Under the pieces are notes generated by a model. It did not search any database. It had not been told where the DNA came from and was given only the letters and a program-made list of their open reading frames with translations. From Deefgea rivuli DSM 18356 (GTDB taxonomy: Bacteria > Pseudomonadota > Gammaproteobacteria > Burkholderiales > Chitinibacteraceae), in NCBI RefSeq assembly GCF_000620145.1, contig NZ_JHVM01000008.1:1-64000 (forward strand): a DNA stretch of 64,000 bases. Reading direction: 5' to 3'. Shown in pieces: positions 8,815-20,279 of this stretch (its first letter is position 1; every line of letters starts with the position of its first letter). A program made the position numbers and the translations under genes.

Positions 8815-10275
8815 TTAGAACGGCAATGAAGTAAACGATTGTGACACTGCGTCAGACAGTAAGTTCATCAAACGATCCGGCATAAAGCCCAACACCAACA
8901 AGAGCAGGCAGTTAATTGACAATACGAACTTCGCATCTGCACCAGCAAGCAAAGGTGATTTGTCTGTTGCATCATCAAAATACATCACTTTGACAATCCG
9001 CAGATAGTAGAACGCGCCAATCAGCGAGAACACCACGGCAACAATAGCAAGGCCGACAAAACCCAAGTTCACAACTGCTTTTAAGATCGCTAGTTTGGCA
9101 AAGAAGCCCACAAAAATCGGAATCCCCGCCATAGAGAACATCGTGAACAGCATCATCGCAGCAAACCATGGGCTGCGTTGATTTAAGCCTTTCAGGTCTT
9201 CAATTTGATCCGCTTCAAACCCTTGGCGCGACAACAGCATAATCAAACCAAATGCCGCAGCGCTCATCAAAATATAAGCCACGACATAAAACAGCGCCGC
9301 AGAGTAACCAATTGGACTCGCCACCAAAATGCCCAACAACACAAAACCCATATGCGAAATCGTTGAGTAACCCAGCATACGCTTGATATTCGTTTGTGAA
9401 ATCGCAGTAATATTACCCAAGCCCATTGAGAGCACAGCCAACACCATCAACATACCACGCCAATCCGGCGCAAAGCCTTCCAATGCCTGAGCCAAAATAC
9501 GCAGTGCGAATACAAACACCGCCGCTTTAGGCGCAGTTGAGATCAGTTGCGTAATCGGCGTTGGTGCACCTTGATAGACATCAGGCACCCACATATGAAA
9601 CGGTACAGCACCAAATTTAAAGCCCAAACCGGTCACAATAAAGACGATACCAAACACGGCAAGCAGATTATTAGCTTGACCCGATTGAATCGATTTAGAA
9701 ACCTCAAAGATATCTAATGAGCCTGTCGAACCGTACAACATAGAAATACCGTACAACAACATCCCCGAAGCCAAAGCCCCCAAGATAAAGTACTTCATAG
9801 CCGCTTCTGTTGAAGCCGTTGAATCACGATTCAAGGCAACTAAAGCGTATACAGACAGCGACATTAATTCTAAGCCAACGTACAGCGCCAAGAAATTAGA
9901 CGCCGACGCCATCACCATCATCCCCAACAACGAGAACAAAGACAGCGTAAACAACTCACCACGGAACAAACCGCGCGCGATGGCGTAACTACGTCCATAA
10001 ATCAATACAAGTGCCACACCAACAATCATGGCGAGCTTAGCAAAATCAGCCATCGGATCAGCTAAGAACAAACCACTAAATGCCAAACGTGCATGAGGCT
10101 CGTGCCCACTCAAAACCAAGGCCGCAGTAACGCCCAAAGTAACAAGAGTGATGATGTAAGTGATATGCCGTTTAGCATCACTGATAAAAATGTCAAGCAG
10201 TAGAATGGCGCAAGTTGCACACAGAAGGAAAATCTCTGGTGCTGCCACCCATGCATTAAGACTGGTCCAGGTCAT
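8815..10275 (-). CDS. nuoN: NADH-quinone oxidoreductase subunit N
   Basis: A 486-residue antiporter-like subunit of the complex I membrane arm, with about 14 membrane helices and the proton-pumping (Mrp-type) core: the conserved glutamate in LYVGLELMSLSVYAL and the lysine region around FKFGAVPFHMWVPDVYQGAP. Last of the fourteen nuo genes, 28 bp after nuoM. Confidence 0.97.
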   Translation of the reverse strand: MTWTSLNAWVAAPEIFLLCATCAILLLDIFISDAKRHITYIITLVTLGVTAALVLSGHEPHARLAFSGLFLADPMADFAKLAMIVGVALVLIYGRSYAIARGLFRGELFTLSLFSLLGMMVMASASNFLALYVGLELMSLSVYALVALNRDSTASTEAAMKYFILGALASGMLLYGISMLYGSTGSLDIFEVSKSIQSGQANNLLAVFGIVFIVTGLGFKFGAVPFHMWVPDVYQGAPTPITQLISTAPKAAVFVFALRILAQALEGFAPDWRGMLMVLAVLSMGLGNITAISQTNIKRMLGYSTISHMGFVLLGILVASPIGYSAALFYVVAYILMSAAAFGLIMLLSRQGFEADQIEDLKGLNQRSPWFAAMMLFTMFSMAGIPIFVGFFAKLAILKAVVNLGFVGLAIVAVVFSLIGAFYYLRIVKVMYFDDATDKSPLLAGADAKFVLSINCLLLLVLGFMPDRLMNLLSDAVSQSFTSLPF

Positions 10276-10303
10276 GGTTCTAGCCTATTTCTTATAATAA
10301 GGA

Positions 10304-11809
10304 TTAGTTAAGCTTGGTCTGTGAAACTTGCCAAATCAGATCATTCACGGATTGGTGCATCACTTCGGTAAATGGCGCTGGATATAAACCCATCCCCAAT
10401 ACGGCAATAGCTAGGATTGCCAAGATCAAGAATTCACGCGCATTAACATCTTTCAGCTCAGCCACATTTTGATTGGCAACTTCACCAAAAATAACGCGTT
10501 TGTACATCCAGAGTGTGTAAGCAGCACCAAAAATCAAGGTTGTTGCACCTGCGACGGCGTACCAGAAATTAACCTGTACCGCGCCCAAGATCACCATGAA
10601 CTCGCCAACAAAACCTGATGTTGCTGGCAAACCAGAGTTAGCCATAGCAAACAGCATCATGAAAGAAGCAAAAATAGGCATCTTGTTGGCAACGCCACCG
10701 TAATCAGCGATTTTGCGGCTATGCACGCGGTCGTACATGACACCGATACAGAAGAACATCGCGGCTGAAATAAAACCGTGAGAAATCATCTGAACCAAAG
10801 CGCCTTCAACAGCCCAAGAGTTCAATTCACGGCCTGTTGCACCACCAAACATAAAGAAGCCCAAGGTCACAAAACCCATATGCGAAATCGATGAGTAAGC
10901 CACCAATTTCTTCATATCAGTCTGAACTAAAGCCACCATACCGATGTATACGACTGCAACCAGCGATAATCCAACCATTAGCCACGCATACTCCCGTGAT
11001 GCGTCTGGCGCAATCGGCAATACAAATCGCAAGAAACCGTAAGCACCCAGCTTCAATGTAATTGCCGCCAACACCATCGAACCACCTGTTGGTGCTTCAA
11101 CGTGAGCATCTGGCAACCATGTGTGAACTGGCCACATCGGTACTTTGACTGCAAACGCAAAGAAGAAAGCAATCAACAACAAGGTTTGCGCGCCCATCGT
11201 CAACGGCAAGCGTTGGAATGCAGCGATTTCGAAGCTGCCACCACTTTGATAATACAAGTAGATAAAGGCAACCAAGGTCAACAAAGAACCCATCAAGGTA
11301 TACAGAAAGAACTTCACCGATGCATAAACACGGTTTGCACCACCCCAAACACCGATAATCAAGTACATCGGAATCAGCATGGCTTCAAAGAATGCGTAGA
11401 ACAAAATCGCATCCAAAGCCGCAAAAGCGCCGTTAATCAAACCGGACATAATCAAGAATGCAGCCATGTATTGCGCTACACGCTTGTCAATCACTTGCCA
11501 GCCAGCCAATACCACCAATAAAGTGGTAAAGCTATTCAGGATCACAAACAGCATGGACAAGCCGTCCACACCCAGATGGTAATTAATATTAAAACTCTCA
11601 ACCCACGGCGTCATTTCCGTGAATTGCATGCCGCCATGAAAGGTATCAAAACCGAGATAAAGCGGAATTGTTACTAAGAATGAGGCCAAAGCGCCAGCCA
11701 GCGCCAGCCAGCGCGCTGCGGGAGCGTTTTTGTCGCTGCCCGTAGCGAGCACAATCAAACCTGCCACGATGGGCAGCCAGATTGCAAGGCTGAGGAGATT
11801 ACCCGTCAT
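10304..11809 (-). CDS. nuoM: NADH-quinone oxidoreductase subunit M
   Basis: A 501-residue antiporter-like membrane subunit of complex I. Conserved features: the glutamate in FYAFFEAMLIPMYLIIG, KVPMWPVHTWLPDAHVEAP and YSSISHMGFV. It is full length and lies 59 bp after nuoL. Confidence 0.98.
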   Translation of the reverse strand: MTGNLLSLAIWLPIVAGLIVLATGSDKNAPAARWLALAGALASFLVTIPLYLGFDTFHGGMQFTEMTPWVESFNINYHLGVDGLSMLFVILNSFTTLLVVLAGWQVIDKRVAQYMAAFLIMSGLINGAFAALDAILFYAFFEAMLIPMYLIIGVWGGANRVYASVKFFLYTLMGSLLTLVAFIYLYYQSGGSFEIAAFQRLPLTMGAQTLLLIAFFFAFAVKVPMWPVHTWLPDAHVEAPTGGSMVLAAITLKLGAYGFLRFVLPIAPDASREYAWLMVGLSLVAVVYIGMVALVQTDMKKLVAYSSISHMGFVTLGFFMFGGATGRELNSWAVEGALVQMISHGFISAAMFFCIGVMYDRVHSRKIADYGGVANKMPIFASFMMLFAMANSGLPATSGFVGEFMVILGAVQVNFWYAVAGATTLIFGAAYTLWMYKRVIFGEVANQNVAELKDVNAREFLILAILAIAVLGMGLYPAPFTEVMHQSVNDLIWQVSQTKLN

Positions 11810-11868
11810 AAGTTAACCTACTTGTTATGTATTAAATCTGTCGTCAACAAAAATGTGAGCAACACCAA

Positions 11869-13935
11869 TCACTGCATAGTCAGCACGCCACCCAACCACC
11901 ATGTCATCAGCAGCAAAGCACCGATAATCATTGCAAAAGCGTAGTGGTAAATGTAGCCCGTTTGCAGGCGACGAATGATGCTTGAGAACAAACCAACAAG
12001 CTTGGCTGTACCATTCACGATCAGACCATCAATCAGCAACGTATCACCCACTTTCCACAACACCGTACCCAAGACACGAGCGCCGGCGGTGAAAACGTTA
12101 ATGTATAAATGATCCATGTAGTACTTTTCTTCGAGCAATTTCCGAATACCAATTGAAGTAAAGAAACGATCAAATGCAGCAGGAATTTGCGGTGCTTTCA
12201 TATAGAAGAGCCATGCCGAAGCAGCACCGGCAAACGCTAACCAGAATGGCAAGGTTGCAAGGGCATGAGTCGCCATACCAAATGCATCATGAGCGTGATG
12301 CTGCACCACTTCCATTGCTGGATGCGCTTCAAGATTAACCGTCAATACGCCTTTGAAGAACTCGCCAGCGAGCATCGGCCCAATGGCGATATAACCAATC
12401 ACAACCGACGGAATAGCCAGCAAGATCAATGGCAAGGTCACAACCCAAGGGCTTTCGTGCGGCTTGTCGTTTGGACCCAGACCGTGATGATGATCAGCAT
12501 GATCGTCATCTGCATGAGCTGCATGGTCATCATGACCGTGTGCGTCATGGCCATGATCTTTCTTAATCATCCACTGCTCTTTGCCATGGAAGACCAAGAA
12601 ATACATGCGGAATGAATAGAATGCAGTCACAAACACGCCAGCAATCACAGCGAAGTAAGCAAAACCAGCGCCAGGCAATTTCGAAGCTTCAACGGCCAAG
12701 ATGATCGAATCTTTCGAGTAGAAGCCCGAGAAGAACGGCGTACCAATCAAAGCCAATGAGCCGATCAATGAAGTAATCCATGTGATCTTCATATACTTGC
12801 GCAAGCCACCCATATTGCGAATGTCTTGATCATGGTGCATACCCATAATCACTGAACCCGCAGCAAGGAACAACAATGCTTTAAAGAAGGCATGCGTCAT
12901 CAAGTGCATCAAAGCCACTGAATAAGCCGAAGCACCCAGTGCAACCGTCATATAACCCAATTGCGACAAGGTCGAATAGGCAACAACGCGCTTAATGTCG
13001 TTTTGGATAATCCCAAGGAAACCCATAAACAAGGCAGTAATCGCACCAATCACCAGCACAAAGTTCAATGCAGTATCCGACATTTCAAACAGCGGGCTCA
13101 TCCGCGATACCATAAAGATACCGGCAGTCACCATCGTTGCAGCATGAATCAACGCTGAAATCGGCGTTGGACCTTCCATCGAGTCTGGCAACCAAACGTG
13201 CAGCGGAAACTGCGCAGATTTACCCATCGCACCAATGAAGAGCAAGATACAAGTCACGGTCATCAACGACCAATCGGCACCCGCAAACAAGCTAATCGTT
13301 GCGTCTTTAAGCTCCGGCGCTTTGGCAAATACTTCGGCGTAATCCAAAGTACCAAAGTGCGCCAATACCAAGCCAATACCGAGCAGGAAACCCAAGTCAC
13401 CCACACGATTCACTAAGAATGCTTTTAAGTTGGCAAAAGTCGCCGTTGGGCGCTTAAACCAAAAGCCGATCAGCAGGTAAGAAACCAGACCAACCGCTTC
13501 CCAGCCGAAGAACAGCTGAACAAAGTTATTACTCATCACCAACATCAGCATCGAGAAGGTAAACAGAGAGATATAACTAAAGAAACGTTGGTAGCCTGGA
13601 TCTTCCGCCATATAGCCGATGGTGTAGATATGCACCATCAACGAAACAAAAGTCACCACGCACATCATCATGGCGGTGAGATTATCAACTAAAAAGCCGA
13701 TATTCAGATCCACACCATTGACTGACAGCCATGTATAGAGATTGCCATTAAATGATTCGCCACCATTGAGCAAATAATTTAGCGTGTACGCAGATAAGGC
13801 AAAAGAAACAGCAACACCTGAAATGGTTGCTATATGCGCCGCGCGCCGCCCGATGGCCCAGCCGAATAAACCGGCAATGAGCGAGCCCAGTAAAGGCGCC
13901 AGCGGTATAAGTAGATAAATCGATTTCATATCCAT
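11869..13935 (-). CDS. nuoL: NADH-quinone oxidoreductase subunit L
   Basis: A 688-residue antiporter-like subunit with the long C-terminal lateral helix that runs along the membrane arm. Conserved: FFGWEAVGLVSYLLIGFW, KSAQFPLHVWLPDSMEGPTP and STLSQLGYM. A histidine/aspartate-rich loop (HDHGHDAHGHDDHAAHADD-type, about residues 440-470) stands between helices; such loops are common in betaproteobacterial NuoL and may bind metal incidentally. Start ATG 13935, with an alternative two codons later. Confidence 0.98.
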   Translation of the reverse strand: MDMKSIYLLIPLAPLLGSLIAGLFGWAIGRRAAHIATISGVAVSFALSAYTLNYLLNGGESFNGNLYTWLSVNGVDLNIGFLVDNLTAMMMCVVTFVSLMVHIYTIGYMAEDPGYQRFFSYISLFTFSMLMLVMSNNFVQLFFGWEAVGLVSYLLIGFWFKRPTATFANLKAFLVNRVGDLGFLLGIGLVLAHFGTLDYAEVFAKAPELKDATISLFAGADWSLMTVTCILLFIGAMGKSAQFPLHVWLPDSMEGPTPISALIHAATMVTAGIFMVSRMSPLFEMSDTALNFVLVIGAITALFMGFLGIIQNDIKRVVAYSTLSQLGYMTVALGASAYSVALMHLMTHAFFKALLFLAAGSVIMGMHHDQDIRNMGGLRKYMKITWITSLIGSLALIGTPFFSGFYSKDSIILAVEASKLPGAGFAYFAVIAGVFVTAFYSFRMYFLVFHGKEQWMIKKDHGHDAHGHDDHAAHADDDHADHHHGLGPNDKPHESPWVVTLPLILLAIPSVVIGYIAIGPMLAGEFFKGVLTVNLEAHPAMEVVQHHAHDAFGMATHALATLPFWLAFAGAASAWLFYMKAPQIPAAFDRFFTSIGIRKLLEEKYYMDHLYINVFTAGARVLGTVLWKVGDTLLIDGLIVNGTAKLVGLFSSIIRRLQTGYIYHYAFAMIIGALLLMTWWLGGVLTMQ

Positions 13936-14033
13936 TGGTATTCTTGTCCGATTCTATGTTGTCCGGTTTAACCCTTAGACTATCCAGATTTTTGACACAG
14001 CTCATTACAATCAACGAGCCGTGTCAAACTCGA

Positions 14034-14339
14034 TTAACCCTTCAAACTATCCAAATCTTCAACGTTGATCGACCGTAGATTACGGAAGAGCACCATCAAG
14101 ATGGCGAGGCCAATAGCCGATTCAGCTGCGGCAACGGTCAGGATAAAGAAGACGAAAATCTGGCCACCGGTATCGCCCAAGAACTGCGAGAACGCGATGA
14201 AGTTCATATTTACTGACAGCAACATCAATTCGATTGCCATCAGCAATACGATCAGATTTTTGCGGTTCATGAAAATGCCAAACACACTGGTCGCAAACAT
14301 AATTGCGCCCAGCAAAAGGTAATGAGTCAGTGTTAGCAC
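14034..14339 (-). CDS. nuoK: NADH-quinone oxidoreductase subunit K, GTG start
   Basis: A 101-residue, three-helix subunit ([15 protein letters not shown] ... [16 protein letters not shown]) with the conserved membrane glutamate (IELML) of the E-channel proton path. The start is GTG at 14339, close behind a perfect AGGAGG; no in-frame ATG gives the family N-terminus. It lies 29 bp after nuoJ. Confidence 0.96.
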   Translation of the reverse strand: MLTLTHYLLLGAIMFATSVFGIFMNRKNLIVLLMAIELMLLSVNMNFIAFSQFLGDTGGQIFVFFILTVAAAESAIGLAILMVLFRNLRSINVEDLDSLKG

Positions 14340-14368
14340 ATATCCTCCTAAACTCTTATCTAGGCCAA

Positions 14369-15007
14369 TTAAGCGGCAGGTTGATCGGGAGTCGTCGCTG
14401 AATCATCAGCCACTTCTTTTGGCTCAGAGGCCATTTTCACAATCCGCAAGCGATCTTCACGTTTCACGCGAACTTGCTCACCTGGATTAATGTACTTGGT
14501 GTCTTTACGTTTACGCAGCGTTAACGCAATCGCAGCCACCATACCGACGAGCAACAAGACAGCAGACAATTGGAACGGTAAGAAATATTGGGTATAAATC
14601 AACATCCCTAAGGTTTCAGCTGATGCCGTATTGAAACTTGGTTCAAGCAAACGCGACTCATCAATTTGTGCAGCACGATGCGACAGAATCATGACCATTT
14701 CAATCAACATAATGATTGCAACAGTGCCTGCCACGGGTAAAAACTTCCAGAAACTCTTACGCAGCGCTTCAAAGTTAATATCCAACATCATCACGACAAA
14801 CAAGAACAACACCATTACTGCACCGACATAAATCACGATCAGCGAAACCGCTAAAAACTCTGCTTTAATCAGCATCCACAATACGGCGCTATTAAAGAAA
14901 GCCAACACCAGATACAACACGGCGTACACAGGGTTTTTAGCTGTAATTACGCGAAACGCGGCAAAAATCAGTACAGCAGCAAAGACATAAAAAAGCGCTA
15001 AAGTCAT
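14369..15007 (-). CDS. nuoJ: NADH-quinone oxidoreductase subunit J
   Basis: A 212-residue subunit with five membrane helices (residues ~1-165) and a soluble C-terminal tail of about 40 residues rich in charged residues. Conserved: [16 protein letters not shown] and [19 protein letters not shown], the latter holding the pi-bulge helix used in proton coupling. Confidence 0.97.
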   Translation of the reverse strand: MTLALFYVFAAVLIFAAFRVITAKNPVYAVLYLVLAFFNSAVLWMLIKAEFLAVSLIVIYVGAVMVLFLFVVMMLDINFEALRKSFWKFLPVAGTVAIIMLIEMVMILSHRAAQIDESRLLEPSFNTASAETLGMLIYTQYFLPFQLSAVLLLVGMVAAIALTLRKRKDTKYINPGEQVRVKREDRLRIVKMASEPKEVADDSATTPDQPAA

Positions 15008-15016
15008 GTTTGTTTC

Positions 15017-15508
15017 CTAGCGGTATTTAGCATCAGCAGCTTTACGTTCAGCGATTTCTGCTTCGTATTGATCACCGACCGCCAACAACATTGGTTTGGT
15101 GTAATACAAATCGCCACGTTTCTCACCGTGATATTCATAAATATGCGTTTCGACAATCGCATCAACCGGACAGGCTTCTTCACAGAAACCGCAGAAAATG
15201 CATTTTGTCAGGTCGATGTCATAGCGGCTAGTACGACGAGTTTTGTCGTCTGGGCGCGCTTCTGATTCGATCGTAATCGCCATTGCAGGACAAACAGCTT
15301 CGCACAATTTACAAGCGATACAACGCTCTTCACCATTGGCATAGCGACGCTGGGCGTGCAGACCACGAAAACGTGGGCTGTACGGCGTCTTTTCCTCAGG
15401 GAATTGCACTGTAATCTTCCGTTGGAAAAAGTGACGACCTGTTAATAACAAGCCCTTCACTAATTCAACCAACAAGAAGGTTTTAAAGAAATATAAAATT
15501 TTATCCAT
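15017..15508 (-). CDS. nuoI: NADH-quinone oxidoreductase subunit I
   Basis: A 163-residue ferredoxin-like subunit with two 4Fe-4S clusters (N6a, N6b): [13 protein letters not shown] and [13 protein letters not shown]. It carries electrons from NuoG to NuoB at the foot of the peripheral arm. The N-terminal helix (residues 1-30) anchors it on the membrane arm. Confidence 0.98.
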   Translation of the reverse strand: MDKILYFFKTFLLVELVKGLLLTGRHFFQRKITVQFPEEKTPYSPRFRGLHAQRRYANGEERCIACKLCEAVCPAMAITIESEARPDDKTRRTSRYDIDLTKCIFCGFCEEACPVDAIVETHIYEYHGEKRGDLYYTKPMLLAVGDQYEAEIAERKAADAKYR

Positions 15509-15526
15509 GGTCTCAGCCCTTTTCCA

Positions 15527-16594
15527 TTACCAGATCGACCAAGGGGTCATCATCCAAGCACCGACCAAGACAATCCAAACCAAAGTCACTGGAATAAAGA
15601 TTTTCCAACCAAGGCGCATTAATTGATCGTAACGATAGCGAGGGAATGTTGCACGGAACCACAAGAAGCAGAACAGCAAGAACGCAACTTTCAACACCCA
15701 CCACAATGGACTTGCAGCGCCCAATACTGGGATCGATGCAGGGAATGGCGACAACCAACCACCCAAGAACATCACCGAAGCCATCGCTGAAATCAAAATC
15801 ATATTGGCGTATTCAGCCAAGAAGAACAGCGCGAAACCCATACCTGAGTATTCGACCATATGACCCGCAACAATCTCAGACTCACCTTCAGTCACGTCAA
15901 ACGGTGCGCGGTTGGTTTCAGCTACGCCAGCAATAAAGTACACAACGAACAGCGGCAGCAATGGAATCAGATTCCACGACAAAATTGATCCGCCTGCCAT
16001 GCCATGACCTTGCTGCTCAACAATCGCCGTGAGGTTCAAACTACCCGAAACCATAATAACGCCAACGAGCGCAAAACCCATTGCCAGCTCATAAGAGATC
16101 ACCTGAGCCGCAGCACGCATCCCACCAAGGAAGGCGTACTTCGAGTTTGATGCCCAACCAGCTAAAATCACACCGTAAACACCCATCGACGTAATGGCCA
16201 TCACGTAGAGCAAGCCCACGTTCACATCAGCCAATACATACCCGGGGTAAAACGGTACAACCGCCCATGCAGCTAGCGCAGGAACCAATACCATCACTGG
16301 AGCCAAGAAGAACAGTTTCTTGTCTGCGGCACTCGGTGCAATAATTTCTTTCAGCAGTAACTTAACACCGTCTGCAACTGGTTGCAGTAAACCAAACGGA
16401 CCGACCCGATTTGGGCCAATCCGAATTTGCATAAAGCCAATCACTTTACGTTCAGCGAGTGTCAGGTAAGCAACAGCTCCCATGATTGGTGCAACAATCA
16501 ATAGAATCTTCAGCAAAGTCCAAACAAAGAATGCAATTTGATAAGCTGTTTCGGCGCTAAAGTAACCCGCTAGGATGTTTTGTAGAAACTCCAT
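15527..16594 (-). CDS. nuoH: NADH-quinone oxidoreductase subunit H
   Basis: A 355-residue, eight- or nine-helix subunit forming the quinone chamber: [37 protein letters not shown] and [15 protein letters not shown] are visible. It couples quinone reduction to the first proton channel. Confidence 0.98.
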   Translation of the reverse strand: MEFLQNILAGYFSAETAYQIAFFVWTLLKILLIVAPIMGAVAYLTLAERKVIGFMQIRIGPNRVGPFGLLQPVADGVKLLLKEIIAPSAADKKLFFLAPVMVLVPALAAWAVVPFYPGYVLADVNVGLLYVMAITSMGVYGVILAGWASNSKYAFLGGMRAAAQVISYELAMGFALVGVIMVSGSLNLTAIVEQQGHGMAGGSILSWNLIPLLPLFVVYFIAGVAETNRAPFDVTEGESEIVAGHMVEYSGMGFALFFLAEYANMILISAMASVMFLGGWLSPFPASIPVLGAASPLWWVLKVAFLLFCFLWFRATFPRYRYDQLMRLGWKIFIPVTLVWIVLVGAWMMTPWSIW

Positions 16595-16605
16595 TATCTA
16601 CCCCC

Positions 16606-18915
16606 TTATCCTTTGAGTACTTCGACAGCAGCAACCATCTCACCCAAACCACGGGTTAATGGATGTGCAGCAGCAGCACGAATAACATCATCAAGCAAAC
16701 CGTCGTCAACAACTGCTGTCAACTCAGCGCTCCCCTGCCCTTGCTTCACAATCGCTTTATCGCCAGCACTTAAGCCTAGCTTCGCGAGTGTTACCGCATT
16801 AGCGCGCAATGTCGTTGCCAACGCAGCTTCTGCTGTCGCTTGCAAACTAGGAGCACGGCGCACTAATGAATCAGTTTGATACAAAGGCACTTCACCTAAG
16901 CGAACCAAGCCTTGTACCGATTTCGTGGCCACTGCAACTGGATTGAGCAAAGCATTATTCAAACGGCCAGCGATATCACCAGCGAGTGCTTCGTCGCGAA
17001 TTTCTTCTGATGAATTGTACTCAAAGCCGTTAAAGCCCAAGATATTGCCAAGCACACGGAATACTTTCCATGCTGGACGCGTTTCACCCAATGGACGAAC
17101 CACGCCGTTAAAGCTTTGAACTTTGCCTTCCATGTTCACGAATGAACCTGATGTCTCGCTAAATGGCGAAACAGGCAAGAGCACATCGGCATAATCCATC
17201 GCGCAGCTTTGGAATGCAGACATCACGACAACCATCTCAGCATTTTTAGCCGCAGCCAATGCTTGCGCGCCGTTGTGTGCATCGTATTCAGGTTCTAGGC
17301 CTAAGAATACATACGCTTTTTTACCCGATTCGAAAACATTGCCGCCAACATCCGCACCGATCAATTCAGCACCAACGCTATTGGCGCTCGCCGCTGGCAA
17401 GCCCAATTTAGCATCAGTCAATGTCGCCAACGCTTCTGCTGCGGCGTAGATTTCAGCAAAACGGGCTGATTGTTGCGCGATATTGCCCAGCAAGATGGCT
17501 GATTTTTCTTTACCGTCAAAACTCTTCGCAATAGCACGTGCTGCATCACTGACTTCAACGCTAGCCAAATCAACGCCAGCAGGCGCGCTAGTTGATTTCA
17601 ACTCAACAACAGCTTTAACAACTTGCAACAAGCCTTCAACCAATTGGTCTGGGCGAACAACAACTTCACCAGCCAACTTGGTCAGCAATTCATCGCTATG
17701 TACATTCACCAGTGACAAGGCCAAGCCTTTTTTCACTGATTGACGCAGGCGCTGTGCTAACAACGGTTGTTCTTTACGGATTGTTGAACCAACGATCAAA
17801 ACAGCTTCGTTTTGTGCCAATTCTTCAATCGATTGACCTAGCCATTTCGCGCCTTGCGTTTTGGCAGAAAAATCAGCTTGGCGAGCGAATGCTTGAACCG
17901 CATCAACACCCAAACCCGCCATCAATTTGCGCAGCGAGAACAACTCTTCAACAGTGCTATTTGGCGATGCAACAGCAGCAACACTATCTTTACCATGCTC
18001 AGCAACGACTTGTTTTAAGCCATTCGCAATATATTCAAGCGCAGTTTGCCAATCTGTAGTTTGCCAAACGCCGCCTTGTTTCAACATCGGCTGAGTCAGG
18101 CGCTCTTCAGAGTTCAAAGCTTCGTAAGAGTAACGATCACGATCCGACAACCAGCATTCGTTGATTGCATCATTTTCTAGCGGCAGAACACGCATGACTT
18201 TATTGTTCTTCACTTGGACAACCAAGTTAGAACCTAAGCCATCATGCGCGCCGACTGATTTACGACGCGACAATTCCCAAGTTCGTGCCGAATAACGGAA
18301 CGGCTTGCTGGTCAATGCGCCAACTGGACAGAGATCAATCACATTACCGGAAATTTCTGAATTCACGGTCTTGCCAATAAATGGCATTACTTCAGTAAAT
18401 TCGCCGCGGTTGGCCATACCCAATTCTTGGAAGCCCGCGATTTCTTCGGTAAAGCGAACACAACGGCTGCAATGAATGCAGCGCGTCATATCGGTCGCAA
18501 TCAAAGAACCCAGGTCTTTGTTGGCGACAACGCGTTTTTCTTCGCTGTACACAGAACCCGTTTGACCATAACCAACAGCCAAATCTTGCAATGAGCACTC
18601 ACCACCTTGATCGCAAATTGGGCAATCTAGCGGATGATTAATCAGCAAAAATTCCATCACGCCTTTCTGTGCGGTAACCGCTTGATCAGAATGGGTGAAA
18701 ACTTTCATACCATCGGTAACAGGCGTTGCACAGGCCGGTAAAGGCTTAGGTGCTTTTTCGACCTGAACTAGGCACATACGGCAGTTTGCGGCAATTGATA
18801 GTTTTTTGTGATAGCAAAAATGTGGAATGTGCACACCAATTGAATTGGCTGCGTCCATCACAGTGCTACCACCAGGGACTGTCAATTTTTTACCGTCGAT
18901 TTCGATTTCCAACAT
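16606..18915 (-). CDS. nuoG: NADH-quinone oxidoreductase subunit G
   Basis: A 769-residue subunit with an N-terminal 2Fe-2S ferredoxin domain (HFCYHKKLSIAANCRMC, about 30-50), the His-Cys3 4Fe-4S cluster region (HPLDCPICDQGGECSLQD, about 95-115), a further cluster motif CIHCSRCVRF, then a molybdopterin-oxidoreductase-like domain without cofactor. It passes electrons through the peripheral arm. A 77-bp gap separates it from nuoF. Confidence 0.97.
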   Translation of the reverse strand: MLEIEIDGKKLTVPGGSTVMDAANSIGVHIPHFCYHKKLSIAANCRMCLVQVEKAPKPLPACATPVTDGMKVFTHSDQAVTAQKGVMEFLLINHPLDCPICDQGGECSLQDLAVGYGQTGSVYSEEKRVVANKDLGSLIATDMTRCIHCSRCVRFTEEIAGFQELGMANRGEFTEVMPFIGKTVNSEISGNVIDLCPVGALTSKPFRYSARTWELSRRKSVGAHDGLGSNLVVQVKNNKVMRVLPLENDAINECWLSDRDRYSYEALNSEERLTQPMLKQGGVWQTTDWQTALEYIANGLKQVVAEHGKDSVAAVASPNSTVEELFSLRKLMAGLGVDAVQAFARQADFSAKTQGAKWLGQSIEELAQNEAVLIVGSTIRKEQPLLAQRLRQSVKKGLALSLVNVHSDELLTKLAGEVVVRPDQLVEGLLQVVKAVVELKSTSAPAGVDLASVEVSDAARAIAKSFDGKEKSAILLGNIAQQSARFAEIYAAAEALATLTDAKLGLPAASANSVGAELIGADVGGNVFESGKKAYVFLGLEPEYDAHNGAQALAAAKNAEMVVVMSAFQSCAMDYADVLLPVSPFSETSGSFVNMEGKVQSFNGVVRPLGETRPAWKVFRVLGNILGFNGFEYNSSEEIRDEALAGDIAGRLNNALLNPVAVATKSVQGLVRLGEVPLYQTDSLVRRAPSLQATAEAALATTLRANAVTLAKLGLSAGDKAIVKQGQGSAELTAVVDDGLLDDVIRAAAAHPLTRGLGEMVAAVEVLKG

Positions 18916-18992
18916 GCTCGACTCGATTCAAAGGCAATAATTCAAAAGAAAACTCGATTAATTACAATCTGGCTAATTAAAGCGCGACCAAT

Positions 18993-20279
18993 TTATAAAG
19001 CTTTGGCCGATTGGGATTGATTAATCAAATCTTCGAATTCATGGCGGAAGTGTTTCAACATTCCGCGCACAGGGAATACAGCAGCATCACCCAAGGCACA
19101 AATAGTGCGACCTGCGATATTGTCACCAACGCGTGACAATAAATCCAAGTCTTCCATTTTGCCTTCACCGTGAGCAATACGATGCACTACACGATATAAC
19201 CAACCCGTACCTTCACGGCATGGCGTGCATTGACCACACGATTCTTCGTGATAGAAATACGATAAACGCTCCAAAGCGCTGACCATACTCACAGTTTCAT
19301 CCATCACAATCACTGCGCCAGAACCCAACATAGAGCCCGCTTTAGCGATTGAATCGTAATCCATTGTGCATTCCATCATGACATCCGCTGGCAGTACCGG
19401 CGCTGAAGAGCCGCCTGGAATCACTGCTTTCAGCTTTTTGCCATCACGCATACCGCCGCACATTTCCAACAAGACTGAAAATGGCGTTCCCAATGGGATT
19501 TCGTAATTACCTGGACGATTCACATGACCAGAAACCGAGAACAATTTAGTACCGCCATTATTTGGCTTACCGAGTTCCAGGAATTTCTGGCCGCCTTCAC
19601 GAATAATGAAAGGCACTGATGCAAATGTTTCAGTGTTATTGATCGTGGTTGGCTTGCCGTACAAACCATATGACGCTGGGAATGGTGGCTTAAAGCGTGG
19701 CTGGCCTTTTTTGCCTTCTAAAGATTCCAGCAAAGCGGTTTCTTCACCACAAATATAAGCGCCATAGCCATGATGACCATGCAGCTGGAAGCAGAAATCA
19801 GAACCCAGAATATTGTCACCTAGAAAACCAGCCGCACGGGCTTCTTCTAAGGCTTCTTCAAAAAGCTCGTATGCCGCAAAAATTTCACCGTGGATATAGT
19901 TGTAACCCACGCTAATACCCATTGCATAAGCACCAATAATCATGCCTTCAATCAAAGCATGTGGGTTATACATTTGGATATCGAGATCTTTAAAGGTGCC
20001 CGGCTCACCTTCATCGGTATTACAGACCAAATATTTTTGACCTGGAAAACTGCGCGGCATGAATGACCACTTCAAACCTGTCGGGAAGCCTGCACCACCA
20101 CGGCCACGTAGACCAGAGGCTTTCATTTCAGCAATCACTTCATCTTGAGTGATTTTATCTGCAATGATTTTTTTCAGTGCTGCATAACCACCGCGCTTAA
20201 CATACTCTTCTAAGCGCCAGCAATTTGCATCTTCAAAATCAACGCCGTCAAATACGACGCCCTTAACATAGACGGTCAT
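18993..20279 (-). CDS. nuoF: NADH-quinone oxidoreductase subunit F
   Basis: A 428-residue flavoprotein that binds NADH and [19 protein letters not shown] (FMN/NADH loop), [13 protein letters not shown], and the C-terminal 4Fe-4S motif [12 protein letters not shown]. It is the electron entry point of complex I. Its ATG overlaps the nuoE stop (TAATG). Confidence 0.98.
   Translation of the reverse strand: MTVYVKGVVFDGVDFEDANCWRLEEYVKRGGYAALKKIIADKITQDEVIAEMKASGLRGRGGAGFPTGLKWSFMPRSFPGQKYLVCNTDEGEPGTFKDLDIQMYNPHALIEGMIIGAYAMGISVGYNYIHGEIFAAYELFEEALEEARAAGFLGDNILGSDFCFQLHGHHGYGAYICGEETALLESLEGKKGQPRFKPPFPASYGLYGKPTTINNTETFASVPFIIREGGQKFLELGKPNNGGTKLFSVSGHVNRPGNYEIPLGTPFSVLLEMCGGMRDGKKLKAVIPGGSSAPVLPADVMMECTMDYDSIAKAGSMLGSGAVIVMDETVSMVSALERLSYFYHEESCGQCTPCREGTGWLYRVVHRIAHGEGKMEDLDLLSRVGDNIAGRTICALGDAAVFPVRGMLKHFRHEFEDLINQSQSAKAL

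Noticed and set aside
12481-12560. The His/Asp-rich loop of NuoL as a metal-sensing module.
   Set aside because: Such loops recur in betaproteobacterial NuoL and no separate domain can be recognised.
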